DNA of 64,000 nt from DASVBE01 sp963770375 (GCA_963770375.1 CAVYPM010000016.1:1-64000); one strand, 5' to 3'. Counted from the first letter of the stretch, positions 1 through 9,581 are shown. Numbers and translations: made by a program. Notes: generated by a model from the sequence alone, not told the origin.

Positions 1-112
1 GCCGGGCCTGGTTGATGGCCCAGCGCAGGGCGACCTTCGAGATCGGTGAGCCGTCGACACCGACGACGATCCGCCCATGGTGCGGCGCGGCTGACGCCTC
101 TGATGCGGACAT
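1..112 (-). CDS. Universal stress protein (UspA family), N-terminal part only
   Basis: The first 37 codons of a universal stress protein; the rest lies beyond the left window edge. The reading begins MSASEASAAPHH and runs into GRIVVGVDGSPISKVALRWA, the conserved first strand and loop of the Usp fold (V-G-V-D-G-S, where the Asp contacts nucleotide in ATP-binding members). The ATG at 112 lies 20 bases after the stop of the PNPOx-like gene on the same strand, so it is probably the last gene of that operon. Usp proteins are common members of hypoxia/dormancy regulons, which fits the DosR-type box upstream. Too little is present to tell single from tandem domains. Confidence 0.85.
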   Translation of the reverse strand, partial: MSASEASAAPHHGRIVVGVDGSPISKVALRWAINQAR

Positions 113-132
113 GATGCACCTCCAGGGTGTGT

Positions 133-601
133 TCAGGCCTGAATCGGCAGGACCTTCGGCCCGTCCGGCGGCAGCAGCCGGTAGCCGGTGACCATGTCCG
201 TGCTGATGGCGATGACCTCGTCACGATGGCCGGCCGCCCAGGGCTGCAGTGCCTGCCGGTAACGCGCGCTCAGCGGCCCGTCCGTGACCGGGAGAGCCCG
301 GCCGACGACGACCACGCTCCAGCCCTGGCGGGTGACCGGGTCGATCTCGTCCGCCTCGTAGGCGACGACCGTGCCGGTGCCGTCGACATCAGTGCTGAGC
401 GCGCTGCCCAGGCTGGTGCGGATGATGATCCTGCTGCCGTCGACCAGGTGGTTGACCGGGCGGACGGCAGGCAGGGCCCGGGCGGTGAACACCACCCGTC
501 CGAACGGCACGCTGGCCAGCAGCCGCAGGGACTCAGTCCTTGGGCAGCTCAGCCAGTTCGCGTCCGGTCACCGGTGCCTCCTTCGCTGGGCTGCCGGTCA
601 T
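133..601 (-). CDS. Pyridoxamine 5'-phosphate oxidase-family (FMN split-barrel) protein, frameshifted
   Basis: A PNPOx-like split-barrel protein of about 155 residues, a family that binds FMN, F420 or heme; the substrate cannot be assigned. The core motif VPFGRVVFTARALPAVRPVN is seen near residue 30, followed by SRIIIRTSLGSAL and WSVVVVGRA, typical of the small actinobacterial class. The natural start is probably the ATG at 601 (MTGSPAKEAPVTGRE), which overlaps the cytochrome gene stop as ATGA. A one-base insertion near 535 then breaks the frame (LPKD-stop where LPKDESLRLL is expected). As written, only a GTG at 510 opens the remainder. It lies between the cytochrome b-like and universal stress genes, suggesting a redox or hypoxia role. 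Confidence 0.8.
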
Positions 602-2443
602 AGCTGCCCGGCGGCCGGGACTCCATCCGGCCCGGCGGGGGTCCGCCAGATCAGCCGGTGCACGGGGATCCACCGCGGGATGTCCCGCAGGCCGGGGATG
701 AACGGGACCAGGAGCAGCAGCAGGGTGGCCAGGCCGGTCAGGTAGACGGCCCAGATGTCCACGCTGGCTGAGCTGCTGAACGGGGCCACGTGATACCACA
801 TCTGGTACAGCCACAGCCACGGCTGGCCCGGGTAGCTGCCGGTCTCGTTCATCACCCCCCACTGGTCGCCGGTCAGGTGCATGTTCGAGGCCAGCGTGGC
901 GTAGTAGCCGCCGTCGGCGATGAACAGCAGCGGCTTGGTGAAGTTGGTGCCGTAGAACTGCCGCTGCGCGAGCAGATCGGTGTCCAGCGCGCCGCTGCGG
1001 GCCATGGCCAGCTCGGCGGCCATCATGGCCGGGACCGGGCCGGCCGCGGGCAGGTTCAGGTTCCCGCCGTTGAACGGCACCTTCTTCGCGCCGGGGGCGG
1101 TCGCCGCGTTGTAGGCCGCGGCCCACTTCTGCTGCTGGGCGGCCGGGGCGCTGGTGTAGGTGCGCAGTGCCGCGGCCAGCGTGGGGTCGGTGCGGGCCTG
1201 GATGGCCAGCGGGCCGAGCACGAAGTCCTGGGCGGCGTTGACCGGCTGGGTGATGCCGGCCAGCTTCTGCCAGTTGACCGGCCCGACCTGCTGCACGGCT
1301 CCGGTCCCGTTGTTGTACGGCGGCCCGTAGCTGGCCGCGCCGCCGGTGCCGTCCAGTTCGGTGGCCGCGGTGTTGACGAACCCGATCTGGTCCAGCTGGC
1401 CCCAGGTCTGCACGGTCACCGGCGGCACGTCGGGCGAGGACAGCACGCCCGCCATCACGAGCACGAGGCCGCCGGCCACCGCGGTCGCGAGTCGTGGCCT
1501 CCTTGAGCAGGTCGTACCGGCGGGTGGGGCCGGTCCACGGTGCGGCGTCGGCGGCCGCGGCGGCCTTCCTGGCGGCCCGGTCCCGCCACCGGATCCGGCG
1601 GGCGGGCAGCGGGTGGCTGACCCCGCGCACCCGGACCATCAGGACGTGCGCGCCCACCAGGGCGATGAGCACGATGGGGATGAGCACGACGTGCCACAGC
1701 AGCATCTGGCCGAAGTCCATCACGTTGAAGAAGGCACCGATACCGACCGCGTTGAACGCGTCCTTGCCGTTGGTCGCGATCCACTGCGAGTCGAAGTTCT
1801 GCTGGGCCAGGTAGCCGGTGAAGCACTCGGCGACCGAGGCGGCGAACGCGATCACGCCGGTAATCCAGGTCATCGCCCGGCGGCCGCGCCAGGCCGCCAT
1901 CCAGAACTTGCCCCAGAGGTGGATCACCATGAAGGCCATGAACAGCTCCACGCTCCACAGGTGGACGCTGTTGAAGAAGTGCCCGACCGGGTTCGTGTGC
2001 CACCAGTCGGTACCGCCGATCGCAATGGCGAAGCCGCTGACGATGGCCAGCCCTAGCGCCGCGAGCGTGGCCACCCCGAATATGTACACCCAGGAGGCCA
2101 CGTAGGCGGGCTGCCGGTCAGGCAGCAGCTTGCCGGGCGGCAGCAGCCGCAGCGCCCGGCGCCGGACGCGGGCGGTCCACATCCGCTCGTCGCCGTCGGC
2201 CGCCGGAGCGATCTCCGGGACTTCCCCGTCCGGCTCCCCCGCGCCGGGCCCGGCACTGGTCTGCCCCGCCACATGGCCGCGCGGGAACGGGATCAGCAGC
2301 GCCGCACCGAAGAGCACCACCATGACCGCGATGACGATCAGGTTCGCCACCGAGATCTCAAAGATCGACCAGTGCAGATAGGTGCCGGGCTGGTTCAGGT
2401 CAACGGGACCGGAACTGACTGCGGCGAGAAAATGTGCTCTCAT
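598..2443 (-). CDS. Cytochrome b N-terminal domain protein with large C-terminal extracytoplasmic region, frameshifted
   Basis: A multi-span cytochrome b of about 614 residues. After one N-terminal membrane helix and a charged linker comes a cytochrome b N-terminal domain with two histidine pairs: HLW...VIHLWGKFW (14 apart) and LWHVV...GAHVLMVR (15 apart), the spacing seen in cytochrome b6-type proteins and right for two b hemes. A conserved SQW..NGKDAFNAVG segment lies between them. The second half is a long Ala/Gln-rich extracytoplasmic region followed by a last helix, unlike ordinary QcrB. One extra base near 1485 splits the two halves. The ATG at 2443 is preceded by AGGAG. No Rieske or cytochrome c gene is adjacent, so it is not a standard bc1 operon. 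Confidence 0.78.
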
Positions 2444-2546
2444 CTTCTGCTCCTGCGGCGTACCGGAAGGGAAATGGCCGATGTGCCGCGCTCACGGTGC
2501 CTCCGCCGGCCATCGGCCGGCCCAGGGATCTGCGGCCCGGTCCGCT

Positions 2547-2560
2547 GGGACTAAAGTCCT
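2547..2560 (-). promoter_or_regulatory. DosR/DevR-type box upstream of the cytochrome b-like gene
   Basis: GGGACTAAAGTCCT matches the mycobacterial DosR core GGGACTWWAGTCCC at 13 of 14 positions and is almost perfectly palindromic. It lies about 104 bases upstream of the cytochrome b-like ATG, in the only sizeable gap of a minus-strand operon that also contains PNPOx-like and universal stress genes, both classical DosR-regulon families. The match is seen directly; DosR control is inferred. No dosR/dosS gene is in the window. Confidence 0.7.
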
Positions 2561-3253
2561 TTGCTATTTCTTTGACCTAGGCTTCCTGGGCCCGGACGCC
2601 AGCGGCCCCCGCCGGGTGGTCCCGGCGGGGGCGGGCCGGCTGCTCCTGGCAGCCCGGTGCGGGGAGTCAGGAGGAGCTGACCTGCGACGCGGGTGGCGGC
2701 CTTGGGGAAGATCTCGGCCTCGGGGGCGGTGCGGCGCAGGTGGATGAACCCGAAGATGGCCAGCAGGATCAGCAGCCCGGCGCCGGCGAACGCGGCGATC
2801 GCGGCGCAGAGCATGATCTGGCCGATGGTCCCGAACGCGTAGGCGTTCAGCAGCAGGCCGCGCAGCGTCTCGCCGCGGAACATGGTCTGCACCTGGGCGG
2901 CCAGCGCGGCGTTCTTGGGCTGGGCCAGCGCCTTGGCTGAGAGCTGGGAGTAGGTCTGCCCGCCGCCGATCTCCGTCAGGTGCACGGCGATGAAGTGGTC
3001 GGCGTAGACCTGGGCCTGCGCGCCGGTGGTCATCAGCTGCCCGCCGTACTGGCGCATCGGCGCGAACTGCGGCGCCCTTGACCGCGGGGCTGTTCGCCGG
3101 CGGGAACACGATCTTCTGCGCGGCCAGCTGGGTGTGCACCTCATTGGTCACGAAATTGTGGCCCCAGGTCAGCAAACCGCCCGCGACCAGCAGCAAACCC
3201 GCGATCAGCACACCCGCCGTCGTCGCCAGCGCATCAAACGTCCTCCTGCGCAT
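2551..3253 (-). CDS. Two-helix membrane protein of unknown function, frameshifted
   Basis: A protein of about 230 residues that I do not recognise as a named family. It has an N-terminal membrane helix (residues ~10-30, TTAGVLIAGLLLVAGGLL), an extracytoplasmic region with FAPMRQYGGQLMTTG and HFIAVHLTEIGGGQTYS, a second helix (QIMLCAAIAAFAGAGLLIL) and a Pro/Gly-rich cytoplasmic tail. One extra base near 3072 breaks the frame between VKGA and QFAPMRQY. The two His residues and pairing with the cytochrome b-like gene downstream suggest an accessory subunit of that respiratory protein, which is inference. The tail overlaps the DosR-like box, so the true C-terminus may end slightly earlier. It is probably the first gene of the four-gene operon. 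Confidence 0.6.
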
Positions 3254-3382
3254 CTGAAACTCCTCCTCGGATCCTGACCGGGCCCTGACGGGCCGGCTTC
3301 TGCTGTCAGCCTCCCGCCGGGGGGCCAGCCGGGATCAGGGCCGCGGGTCACCGGCAGCCGGGACCTCCGCCGGGACCCGGCA

Positions 3383-3396
3383 GGGCCCTTGGTCCG
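3383..3396. promoter_or_regulatory. Weak second DosR-like box
   Basis: GGGCCCTTGGTCCG agrees with the core GGGACTWWAGTCCC at 10 of 14 positions and keeps the symmetrical GGG..C / GTCC arms. It lies about 130 bases upstream of the first gene of the minus-strand operon. In such GC-rich DNA a 10/14 match may be chance, so this is only a candidate secondary site supporting the strong box at 2547. Confidence 0.25.
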
Positions 3397-3561
3397 TTCC
3401 GGATCACGCCGGCCCGCATCGGGCCTGACCCGGACCCGGGTCAGCGGCAAGCACCGGTTCCTCTCGCTGCGTCTGGGTGAGCTCGAGCAGCGGTTCCCCG
3501 GCATGATCACCTCGGTGCTGCGGGCCGGGGCGGGGCGGGCGGTCCAGCCGGAGCCGGGCGG

Positions 3562-3720
3562 TCAGCCGCGGTAGGCGATCGTGACAAAGTCCTGGCTGCC
3601 GCCGTTGTACCGGGCGGCCCACTGCCCGCTCCCCAGGGCCTCAGTCCCGGATGCGCGGTTTGTACCCGCAGCCGGGGAGTCACCCGGCGATCTTGGGTAA
3701 ACACCATTCAGAGGTCGCCT
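3562..3720 (-). pseudogene. Possible C-terminal remnant of a secreted beta-propeller-like protein
   Basis: A short open stretch with no convincing start ends in SGQWAARYNGGSQDFVTIAYRG before a stop at 3562. The pattern W-A-A-R-Y-N-G then D-F-V-T-I-A-Y resembles repeats in secreted propeller (SBBP-type) proteins, where W..RYNGP alternates with DYATVAY. It sits alone in a 530-base gap, antisense to the start region of the DUF3048 gene. I read it as the decayed end of a lost gene, with low certainty; it may be a coincidental open frame. Confidence 0.22.
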
Positions 3721-3785
3721 TGCAGGGCCAGGTCATCGACGGCAGGCCAGCGGCTGCACCGCTGGTGGCGGGGCAGGAAGCGCAG

Positions 3786-4779
3786 ATGCAGACTCGCGTC
3801 AAGATCATCGCAGGGGTCTCGGCTGCGGTCCTGGCGGCCGCCGGGCTGACCACCGGGCTGGTGCTGAGCGCCCGCTCCGGGCCGGACCAGCCCGGTGCCG
3901 GACCTGGCTCGTCGCCGGGGCTGCTGCTGTCGCCCTTTACCGGCGAACCGGTTCCCGGACCGCAACTGGTGCTCGCGGTGAAGATCGACAACCTGGTGGA
4001 CGCCCGCCCGCAGACCGGCGTCAGCCGCGCTGACATCGTCTACGTGCTGCCCGTGGAGGGCGGGCTCAGCCGGCTGATGGCGGTCTTCTCCTCGGCGTTT
4101 CCCCCGGTGGTCGGCCCGGTGCGCAGCGCCCGGCTGCAGGACCTCGAGGTGCTGCGGCAGTTCGGGCGGCCGGCCTTTGCCTACTCGGGGGCGGCGCCGT
4201 CCGCGCTGCCCACGATCAACCGGGCCCGGATCGTGAACCTGCGCGACGGCCTGGCCCACGGTTACTTCCGCGACAACCGGCGGGCGGCCCCGCACAACCT
4301 GTACGCGCACACCAGCGCGCTGCGGGCGCAGGCGAAGGCCGGCGGCGCCAGCGACGCGCACAGCATCGGCTTCCGGTTCGGCCCGGCGCCCGGCGGCGGC
4401 AAGCCGGTGCGCGCAGAGTCGGTGTCCTACCCGGCTGCTTCGTTCCGGTTTACCTGGTCCGCGGCCCGGGGCCGCTGGCTTGTCTGGATGGACGGGTCCA
4501 GGGCCGCCAGCACCGAGGACGGGCAGCTGTCCGCGGCCACGGTGGTCATCCAGTACACCCAGGTCACGATCCCGCCCGCCACGGGGCCGCATGCGCCCAC
4601 GCCGTTCGCGAAGAGCGTCGGCTCAGGCCGGGCGCTGGTGCTGCGCGGACGGCGAGGTCTTCCAGGTCCGCTGGTCGCGGCCAACGGCCGATGACGGCAC
4701 CACCTTCCGCACCGCGTCCGGCCAGCCGATGACGTTCGCCCGGGGACCGGTCTGGATCGTGCTGGCCGCCGCCCGCTGA
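3786..4779 (+). CDS. DUF3048 domain-containing secreted protein, frameshifted
   Basis: An exported protein of about 330 residues carrying the N- and C-terminal halves of DUF3048 (YerB-like), whose biochemical role is not established. After a signal-anchor (MQTRVKIIAGVSAAVLAAAG) comes the family start SPFTGEPVPGPQLVLAVKIDN, then ARPQTGVSRADIVY, PVVGPVRSARLQDLEVL and HNLYAHTSALR. One extra base near 4645 separates ALVLR from DGEVFQVRWSRP; with it removed, the C-terminal half ends normally in GPVWIVLAAAR. An upstream in-frame ATG at 3651 is less likely because it would put 45 non-conserved residues before the signal peptide. It is a single gene on the plus strand, not obviously coupled to its neighbours. 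Confidence 0.85.
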
Positions 4780-4848
4780 CCGGCAGGGCGCCGGCCTCGG
4801 CCTGCGCTGGCGTCGACCGGCCCCGTCCGAACCGCTCCCGTAACCGCC

Positions 4849-4891
4849 TTGCCTGCCGTCTGTATACCCGGTATTATTCTCAGCATGATAC
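4849..4891 (+). promoter_or_regulatory. Promoter and probable PadR operator of ABC module 1
   Basis: TTGCCT (4849) and TATTAT (4872) are separated by 17 bases, a good sigma-70-type promoter. The spacer carries GTATAC (4862-4867), followed by GGTAT and then ATGATAC (4885-4891), so GTAT/ATAC half-sites overlap the -10 and start region. PadR regulators commonly bind such AT-rich dyads in their own promoters. Autoregulation by the downstream PadR gene is inferred. Confidence 0.5.
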
Positions 4892-4907
4892 TTGGATGTG
4901 AGGCTCG

Positions 4908-5498
4908 GTGAGCGTCCGGCATGCGCTGCTTGCGCTGCTCAGCGAGGGGCCCAAGTACGGCCTGCAGCTGCGCGAGGAGTTCGAGGCCAGGACCGGCGAG
5001 GTCTGGCCGCTGAACGTCGGCCAGGTCTACACCACGCTCCAGCGGCTGGAGCGCGACGGCCTGGTCGAGTCGGACGGCTCCGCCGACGAGGGCTCGCAGA
5101 AGGGTTTCCGGATCACCGGCGCCGGGGCGGACGAGCTGGCCACCTGGCTGCGCACGCCGCCGGACCTGAGCGCGCCGCCACGGGACGAGCTGGTGATCAA
5201 GGTGCTGGTGGCCATGCGGCTGCCGGGCACCGACGTGCACGAGGTGATCCAGGCGCACCGGCGTTACCTGGTCGAGCTGATGCAGCAGTGGACCCGGATC
5301 AAGGAGGACGAGGCCAGCTACGACGTGAGCCTCGCCCTGGTGGTGGACGCCGAGCTGTTCCGGCTGGACTCGGTGATCCGCTGGCTGGACAGCGCGGACG
5401 GCCGGCTGAAGCGCGCCGCCGCGGACCAGCCGGACCAGATCCAGCCGGCCGCGGGCGCGCTGCCGAGGTTCCGGCGGCGGGTCGGGGTGCGGCGATGA
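4908..5498 (+). CDS. PadR-family transcriptional regulator
   Basis: A 196-residue PadR regulator with a winged helix-turn-helix at residues 1-85: HALLALLSEGPKYGLQLREEF, then VGQVYTTLQRLERDGLVES and KGFRITGAGADELATWL. A helical dimerisation tail follows (EVIQAHRRYLVELMQQW). The GTG at 4908 is the only start that keeps the canonical N-terminus and is preceded by GAGG. It heads the module PadR / ABC ATPase / FtsX-like permease and probably represses it until a ligand or antibiotic binds. Between its stop and the ATPase start lies a 26-codon frame (5495-5575) overlapping both neighbours by ATGA; this may only be translational coupling. A paralogous module follows at 9033. Confidence 0.9.
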   Translation: MSVRHALLALLSEGPKYGLQLREEFEARTGEVWPLNVGQVYTTLQRLERDGLVESDGSADEGSQKGFRITGAGADELATWLRTPPDLSAPPRDELVIKVLVAMRLPGTDVHEVIQAHRRYLVELMQQWTRIKEDEASYDVSLALVVDAELFRLDSVIRWLDSADGRLKRAAADQPDQIQPAAGALPRFRRRVGVRR

Positions 5499-5571
5499 CC
5501 CCGGCGGCCAGGGCACCGGCGGCGGCCCCCAGCAAGCAACGCGCAACCGACAGGGAGAACGAGGCACGGGG

Positions 5572-6294
5572 ATGAGCATGCTGGAACTGCGGGACGTATC
5601 GAAGATCTACGGCCACGGGGCCGCGCAGGTCACCGCGCTGAGCGAGATCAGCCTGACGGTAGACGCCGGGGCCATGGTGGCGGTGATGGGGCCGAGCGGC
5701 TCCGGCAAGTCCACGCTGCTGACGATCGCGGGCAGCCTGGAGGACCCGACCCGCGGCGAGGTCCGGATCGGGGGCACCTCGCTGGGGTCGATGTCGCGCA
5801 ACGACAAGGCCCGGCTGCGCCGCCGCACGGTCGGCTACGTGTTCCAGGACTTCAACCTGCTGGCCGGGCTGACCGCGGCGGAGAACGTGGCGCTGCCGCT
5901 GGAGCTGGACGGCACGCCGGCCCGGACGGCCAGGGCCGTCAGCCTGGAAGCGCTGGAGAAGCTCGGCCTGGCCGAGCGCGCGGCCCGGTTCCCCGACGAG
6001 CTGTCCGGCGGCGAGCGGCAGCGGGTGGCGATCGCCCGCGCGGTGGTCGGCGAGCGGCGCCTGCTGCTGGCCGACGAGCCGTCCGGCGCGCTGGACTCGG
6101 TGACCGGTGAGGAGGTCATGCGGCTGCTGCACAACGCCTGCAAGCAGGGGGTGGCCGCGGTGGTGGTGACCCACGACGCGCAGCTGGCCTCGTGGGCGGA
6201 CCGGGTGGTGTTCCTGCGCGACGGCCGGCTGGTCGACCAGACCGCCCCGCCGCGCACGCCGGAGTCCCTGCTCACGCCCGGGCCCGGGCAATGA
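5572..6294 (+). CDS. ABC transporter ATP-binding protein (MacB/LolD-like)
   Basis: A 240-residue ABC ATPase of the type paired with FtsX/MacB-fold permeases. It has Walker A GPSGSGKST at residues 39-47, a Q-loop at GYVFQDFNLL (~Gln91), the signature LSGGERQRVAIARA, Walker B LLLADEPSGALDS and a switch His in VVVTHDAQ. The ATG at 5572 lies just after GAGGCACGGGG; a second Met three codons in (MSML) is an alternative. The stop overlaps the permease ATG as ATGA. These transporters usually export or resist lipophilic compounds or antimicrobial peptides, but the substrate cannot be read from sequence. Confidence 0.92.
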   Translation: MSMLELRDVSKIYGHGAAQVTALSEISLTVDAGAMVAVMGPSGSGKSTLLTIAGSLEDPTRGEVRIGGTSLGSMSRNDKARLRRRTVGYVFQDFNLLAGLTAAENVALPLELDGTPARTARAVSLEALEKLGLAERAARFPDELSGGERQRVAIARAVVGERRLLLADEPSGALDSVTGEEVMRLLHNACKQGVAAVVVTHDAQLASWADRVVFLRDGRLVDQTAPPRTPESLLTPGPGQ

Positions 6295-8842
6295 GCACCA
6301 CGGTCCAGGACCGCCCGGCCCCGGCGCCCGCCCCGGGCCCCCGGTCCGGGACGGGCCCGGCCAACGGCGGCGGGCCCGCCCGGCGGGCCGTGATCCGGTG
6401 GGCCTGGCGGCTGTTCCGCCGGGAGTGGCGGCAGCAGCTTCTCGTGCTGAGCCTGGTCACGGTGGCGCTGGCGGCCACGGTGGTCGGCGGCGCGGTCGCC
6501 GTGAATACCCCGCCGCCGGCGGGCGCCGGGTTCGGGAGCGCCCAGGACTCGGCCGGGTTCGCCGGCAACGACCCGCACCTGGCCACCAGGATCGCGGCGA
6601 TCCGGCACCGGTTCGGCACGGCCGAGGTGATCGAGAACCAGGCTCTGCAGGTACCCGGCTCGGTGACCACCTTCCAGCTGCGGGCGCAGAACCCGGCCGG
6701 GCCGTTCGGCCAGCCGATGCTCAGCCTGGTCAGCGGGCACTACCCCACCGGGCCCGGCCAGGTCGCGCTGACGAGCGACCTGGCCCGCGAGCTCGGCCTG
6801 ACCACAGGCGGCGTGTGGCGGCAGGGCGGAGGCGCCCCCGCCCGCCGGGTGACCGGAATCGTGCAGAACCCCCAGGACCTGGTGGACGAGTTCGCGCTGG
6901 TGGCCCCGGGCCAGGTCACCCACCCCACCCAGGTCACCCTCCTGTTCAACGCGCACGGCGTCGATCCGTCGCAGATCGGCCCGAACGTCCAGTCGCGGGC
7001 CACCGCCGCGTCGCAGAACGCAATCAACCCGGAGACCATCCTGCTCGCCCTGGCCACCGTCGGGATGCTGCTGATCGCCCTGGTCGGCGTGGGCGGCTTC
7101 ACCGTCCTGGCGCAGCGGCGGCTGCGCGCGCTGGGCCTGCTCGGCTCGCTGGGCGCCACCGACAAGAACATCCGGCTGGTCATCCGGGCCAACGGGATCG
7201 TGACCGGGCTGGCCGGCGCGCTGCTGGGCACGGCCATAGGGATCGCCGCCTGGCTGGCCTACCGGCCGCGGGTGCGAGGCCAGCGCGAATCACGTGATCG
7301 CCCCGTTCGCGCTGCCCTGGGCGGTGATCGGCCCGGCTATCGGGCTGGCCGTGCTGGCCACCTGGTTCGCCGCGTCCCGGCCGGCCAAGGCCATGGCCCG
7401 GGTTCCGGTGGTGACCGCGCTGTCCGGGCGGCCCGCGCCGCCGAGAAAGGTCCGCAGGTCGGCCATACCCGGCCTGATCTGCATCGGGGTGGCCTTCGTC
7501 GTCCTCGGCATGAGCGGGGCCAGCGGCGGCAACGGCAGCGGCATGCTCGAGGTGGTTCTGGGCTTCGCCGCCCTGATCGCCGGGATAATCCTGCTGGCGC
7601 CGACGTGCCTGGCCCTGCTGGCCCGGCTGGCCCCGCGCACCCCGGTCGCGGTCCGGCTTGCGCTGCGTGATCTGTCCCGCTACCGGGCCCGGTCCGGGTC
7701 CGCGCTGGCCGCGATCAGCGTCAGCGTGATGATCGCGGTGGTGGTCACGGTCAGCAGCCGCGGGCCGGTTCGGCAACGTGCTGGACTACGCCGGGCCGAA
7801 CCTGGCCCAGGACCAGATCATCATCCACCTGCCGGGCTGGTATCCGGGGCCGGCCGGCCCGGGCAGCGCGCCCGGGGCGTCCCGCGCCACGGCCAAGCAG
7901 GCCGCAGCGGCCCGCAGCATCGCCTCCGGGCTCGGCGCGCGCAGCGTGCTCGAGCTGGTCGGCACCAACGCGACCCTGCTGCACGGCGCACCGGGCCGGA
8001 ACTTCTCCGGCCCGGTCTACCTGGCCACCCCGGCGCTGCTGCACGCCTTCGGGATCACCGCCGGGCAGGTCAGCCCGTCGGCGGACATCCTGACGATGCG
8101 GCCCGGGTTCGCCGGGATCAGCAAGATGCAGCTGATCTACGGCAACTTCTACGGCCAGGCGGCCCAGTCCGGCACCGGCGAGCAGATCGGGCTGACCAGC
8201 TTCCCGTGCCCGAAGGGCACCTGCCTCGCTAACCCGTCCATCCAGACTGCCGGCGCGCTGCCGTCCGGCACGTCGGCGCCCAACACGGTGATCACCCAGC
8301 ACGCGGTGAGCGCACTGCGCCTGCGCCCGTTCGCGTCCGGCTGGCTGGTCCAGGCCGCGCATCCGCCCACGGCCGCGCAGATCAGCAACGCCCGGGTGGC
8401 CGCCGCCGCGGCCGGGCTGACCATCGAGACCCGGTCCAGCATCCCGTCGGTGACCGCGATCACCGGCTGGGCCACCGCGGCCGGGATCCTGCTGGCGCTG
8501 TGCATCCTGGCCATGTCGATCGGCCTGATCCGCAGCGAGACGGCCAGTGACCTGCGCATCCTGACCGCGACCGGGGCGACCGGCCCCACCCGCCGGATGA
8601 TCACCGCAGCCACGGCCGGCACCCTGGGCCTGGTCGGCGCCGTCCTCGGCACGGCGGCCGGCTACCTCGGCACCGTGGCCTGGTTCAGGGACAGCCCGCA
8701 GGACGGCCTGTCCGCGCTGGCCAGCGTGCCGGTGTGGAACCTGGTGATCATCCTGGCCGGGCTCCCGCTGGCCGCCTGGGTAGCAGGCTGGCTGCTGGCG
8801 GGCCGGGAGCCGGCCGCGATCGGGCGCCGGCCGATCGAGTAA
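6291..8842 (+). CDS. FtsX-like ABC transporter permease, two frameshifts
   Basis: An ABC permease of about 850 residues with two MacB/FtsX repeats, each with membrane helices around a large extracytoplasmic domain. Seen: a first helix at LLVLSLVTVALAATVVGGAVAV; three helices starting at ETILLALATVGMLLIALVG with the family motif QRRLRALGLLGSLGATDKNIR; a second extracytoplasmic domain (~8000-8440); and a last helix set starting at GWATAAGILLALCILAM with SETASDLRILTATGAT. Single extra bases near 7271 and 7763 shift the frame; removing both gives one continuous protein. The start overlaps the ATPase stop. It forms a complete exporter with that ATPase. Confidence 0.85.
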
Positions 8843-8910
8843 CGCCCGCCGCCACCGCGCCTGATCACCATCAGGAAGGGTTACGGAACCGGGGGCGTGA
8901 ACCCCGCCCA

Positions 8911-8940
8911 CTGGCCGGGTCCCATACGGGGCCCGGCCAG
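8911..8940 (+). terminator. Terminator-like hairpin after ABC module 1
   Basis: CTGGCCGGGTCCC and GGGGCCCGGCCAG pair at 12 of 13 positions around a four-base loop (ATAC). It lies 70 bases after the permease stop and before the promoter of module 2. There is no U tract, which is usual for high-GC actinobacterial terminators. Confidence 0.55.
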
Positions 8941-8995
8941 TTCGCCGTCCCGCCGGTCACGCCGGGCCACAGGCTAACCAGGTTCCGCTCAACTA

Positions 8996-9025
8996 TTCAC
9001 TCGAAGTATTCTTTCGATGTATAGT
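8996..9025 (+). promoter_or_regulatory. Promoter and probable PadR operator of ABC module 2 (leaderless)
   Basis: TTCACT (8996) and TATAGT (9020) are 18 bases apart, and the PadR ATG is at 9033, about where transcription should begin, so the message is probably leaderless. Across the promoter is a direct repeat, TCGAAGTAT then TCGATGTAT, likely the binding site of the encoded PadR protein. Layout and AT-rich character resemble the site before module 1, although the sequences differ. Confidence 0.5.
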
Positions 9026-9032
9026 CGGCGGC

Positions 9033-9557
9033 ATGAACGTTCCCGGCGCCCTCCTCGGCCTCCTCGAACCGGAGCCGAGCCACGGTTACGAGCTGAAGCA
9101 CTCCTATGACCGGTACTTCGGGTCCGGCCGGCAGCTGCCCTACGGCCAGGTGTACGCGACCCTGGCCCGGCTGGAACGGGACGGCCGGGTCAAGGCCGGC
9201 GGCACCGAGTCCGGCGGCGGCCCGGAGCGCAAGCTGTACGCGATCACCGACGCCGGGGTCACCGCCCTGGAGTCCTGGCTCGGCGAGCCGGAACGGCCCG
9301 AGCCGCACCTGCAGGCGGTGCTGTTCGCCAAGGTGATGCTGGCCCTGCTGTCCGGCCGCCCGGCCGATGAGTACCTGGACCGGCAGCGGGCCGCGCACCT
9401 GCAGCGGATGCGCGAGGTCACGGCCGACCGGGAGAGCAACGGCCTGGCCGGCACACTGGTCGCCGACTATGCGCTGTTCCACCTCGAGGCCGACCTCCGC
9501 TGGATCGACCTCACCGCGGCCATGCTCGGCCCGCTGGCGCAGGAGATCTCCCGGTGA
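9033..9557 (+). CDS. PadR-family transcriptional regulator
   Basis: A 174-residue PadR regulator with the canonical start MNVPGALLGLLEPEPSHGYELK, a recognition helix around PYGQVYATLARLERDG and a wing ending KLYAITDAGVTALESWL. A helical C-terminal dimerisation domain follows (EYLDRQRAAHLQRMREVT, then DYALFHLEADLRWIDLT). No ribosome site is visible, consistent with a leaderless start at the ATG. It is the first gene of the second PadR/ABC module and is distantly related to the regulator at 4908, suggesting old duplication. Its GTGA stop overlap with the next gene implies translational coupling. Confidence 0.9.
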   Translation: MNVPGALLGLLEPEPSHGYELKHSYDRYFGSGRQLPYGQVYATLARLERDGRVKAGGTESGGGPERKLYAITDAGVTALESWLGEPERPEPHLQAVLFAKVMLALLSGRPADEYLDRQRAAHLQRMREVTADRESNGLAGTLVADYALFHLEADLRWIDLTAAMLGPLAQEISR

Positions 9558-9581
9558 GCGGGCCCGTGCTGGCCACGACCC

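Noticed and set aside
598..2443. A canonical QcrB (cytochrome bc1 subunit)
   Set aside because: The histidine pairs fit cytochrome b, but the long extracytoplasmic C-terminal part, the lack of QcrA/QcrC and the DosR-type context do not match the standard qcrCAB operon.
5495..5575. A 26-codon gene between PadR and the first ABC ATPase
   Set aside because: Its ATGA overlaps with both neighbours are suggestive, but the Ala/Pro/Arg-rich product has no conservation signal and module 2 has no equivalent; recorded only as possible coupling.
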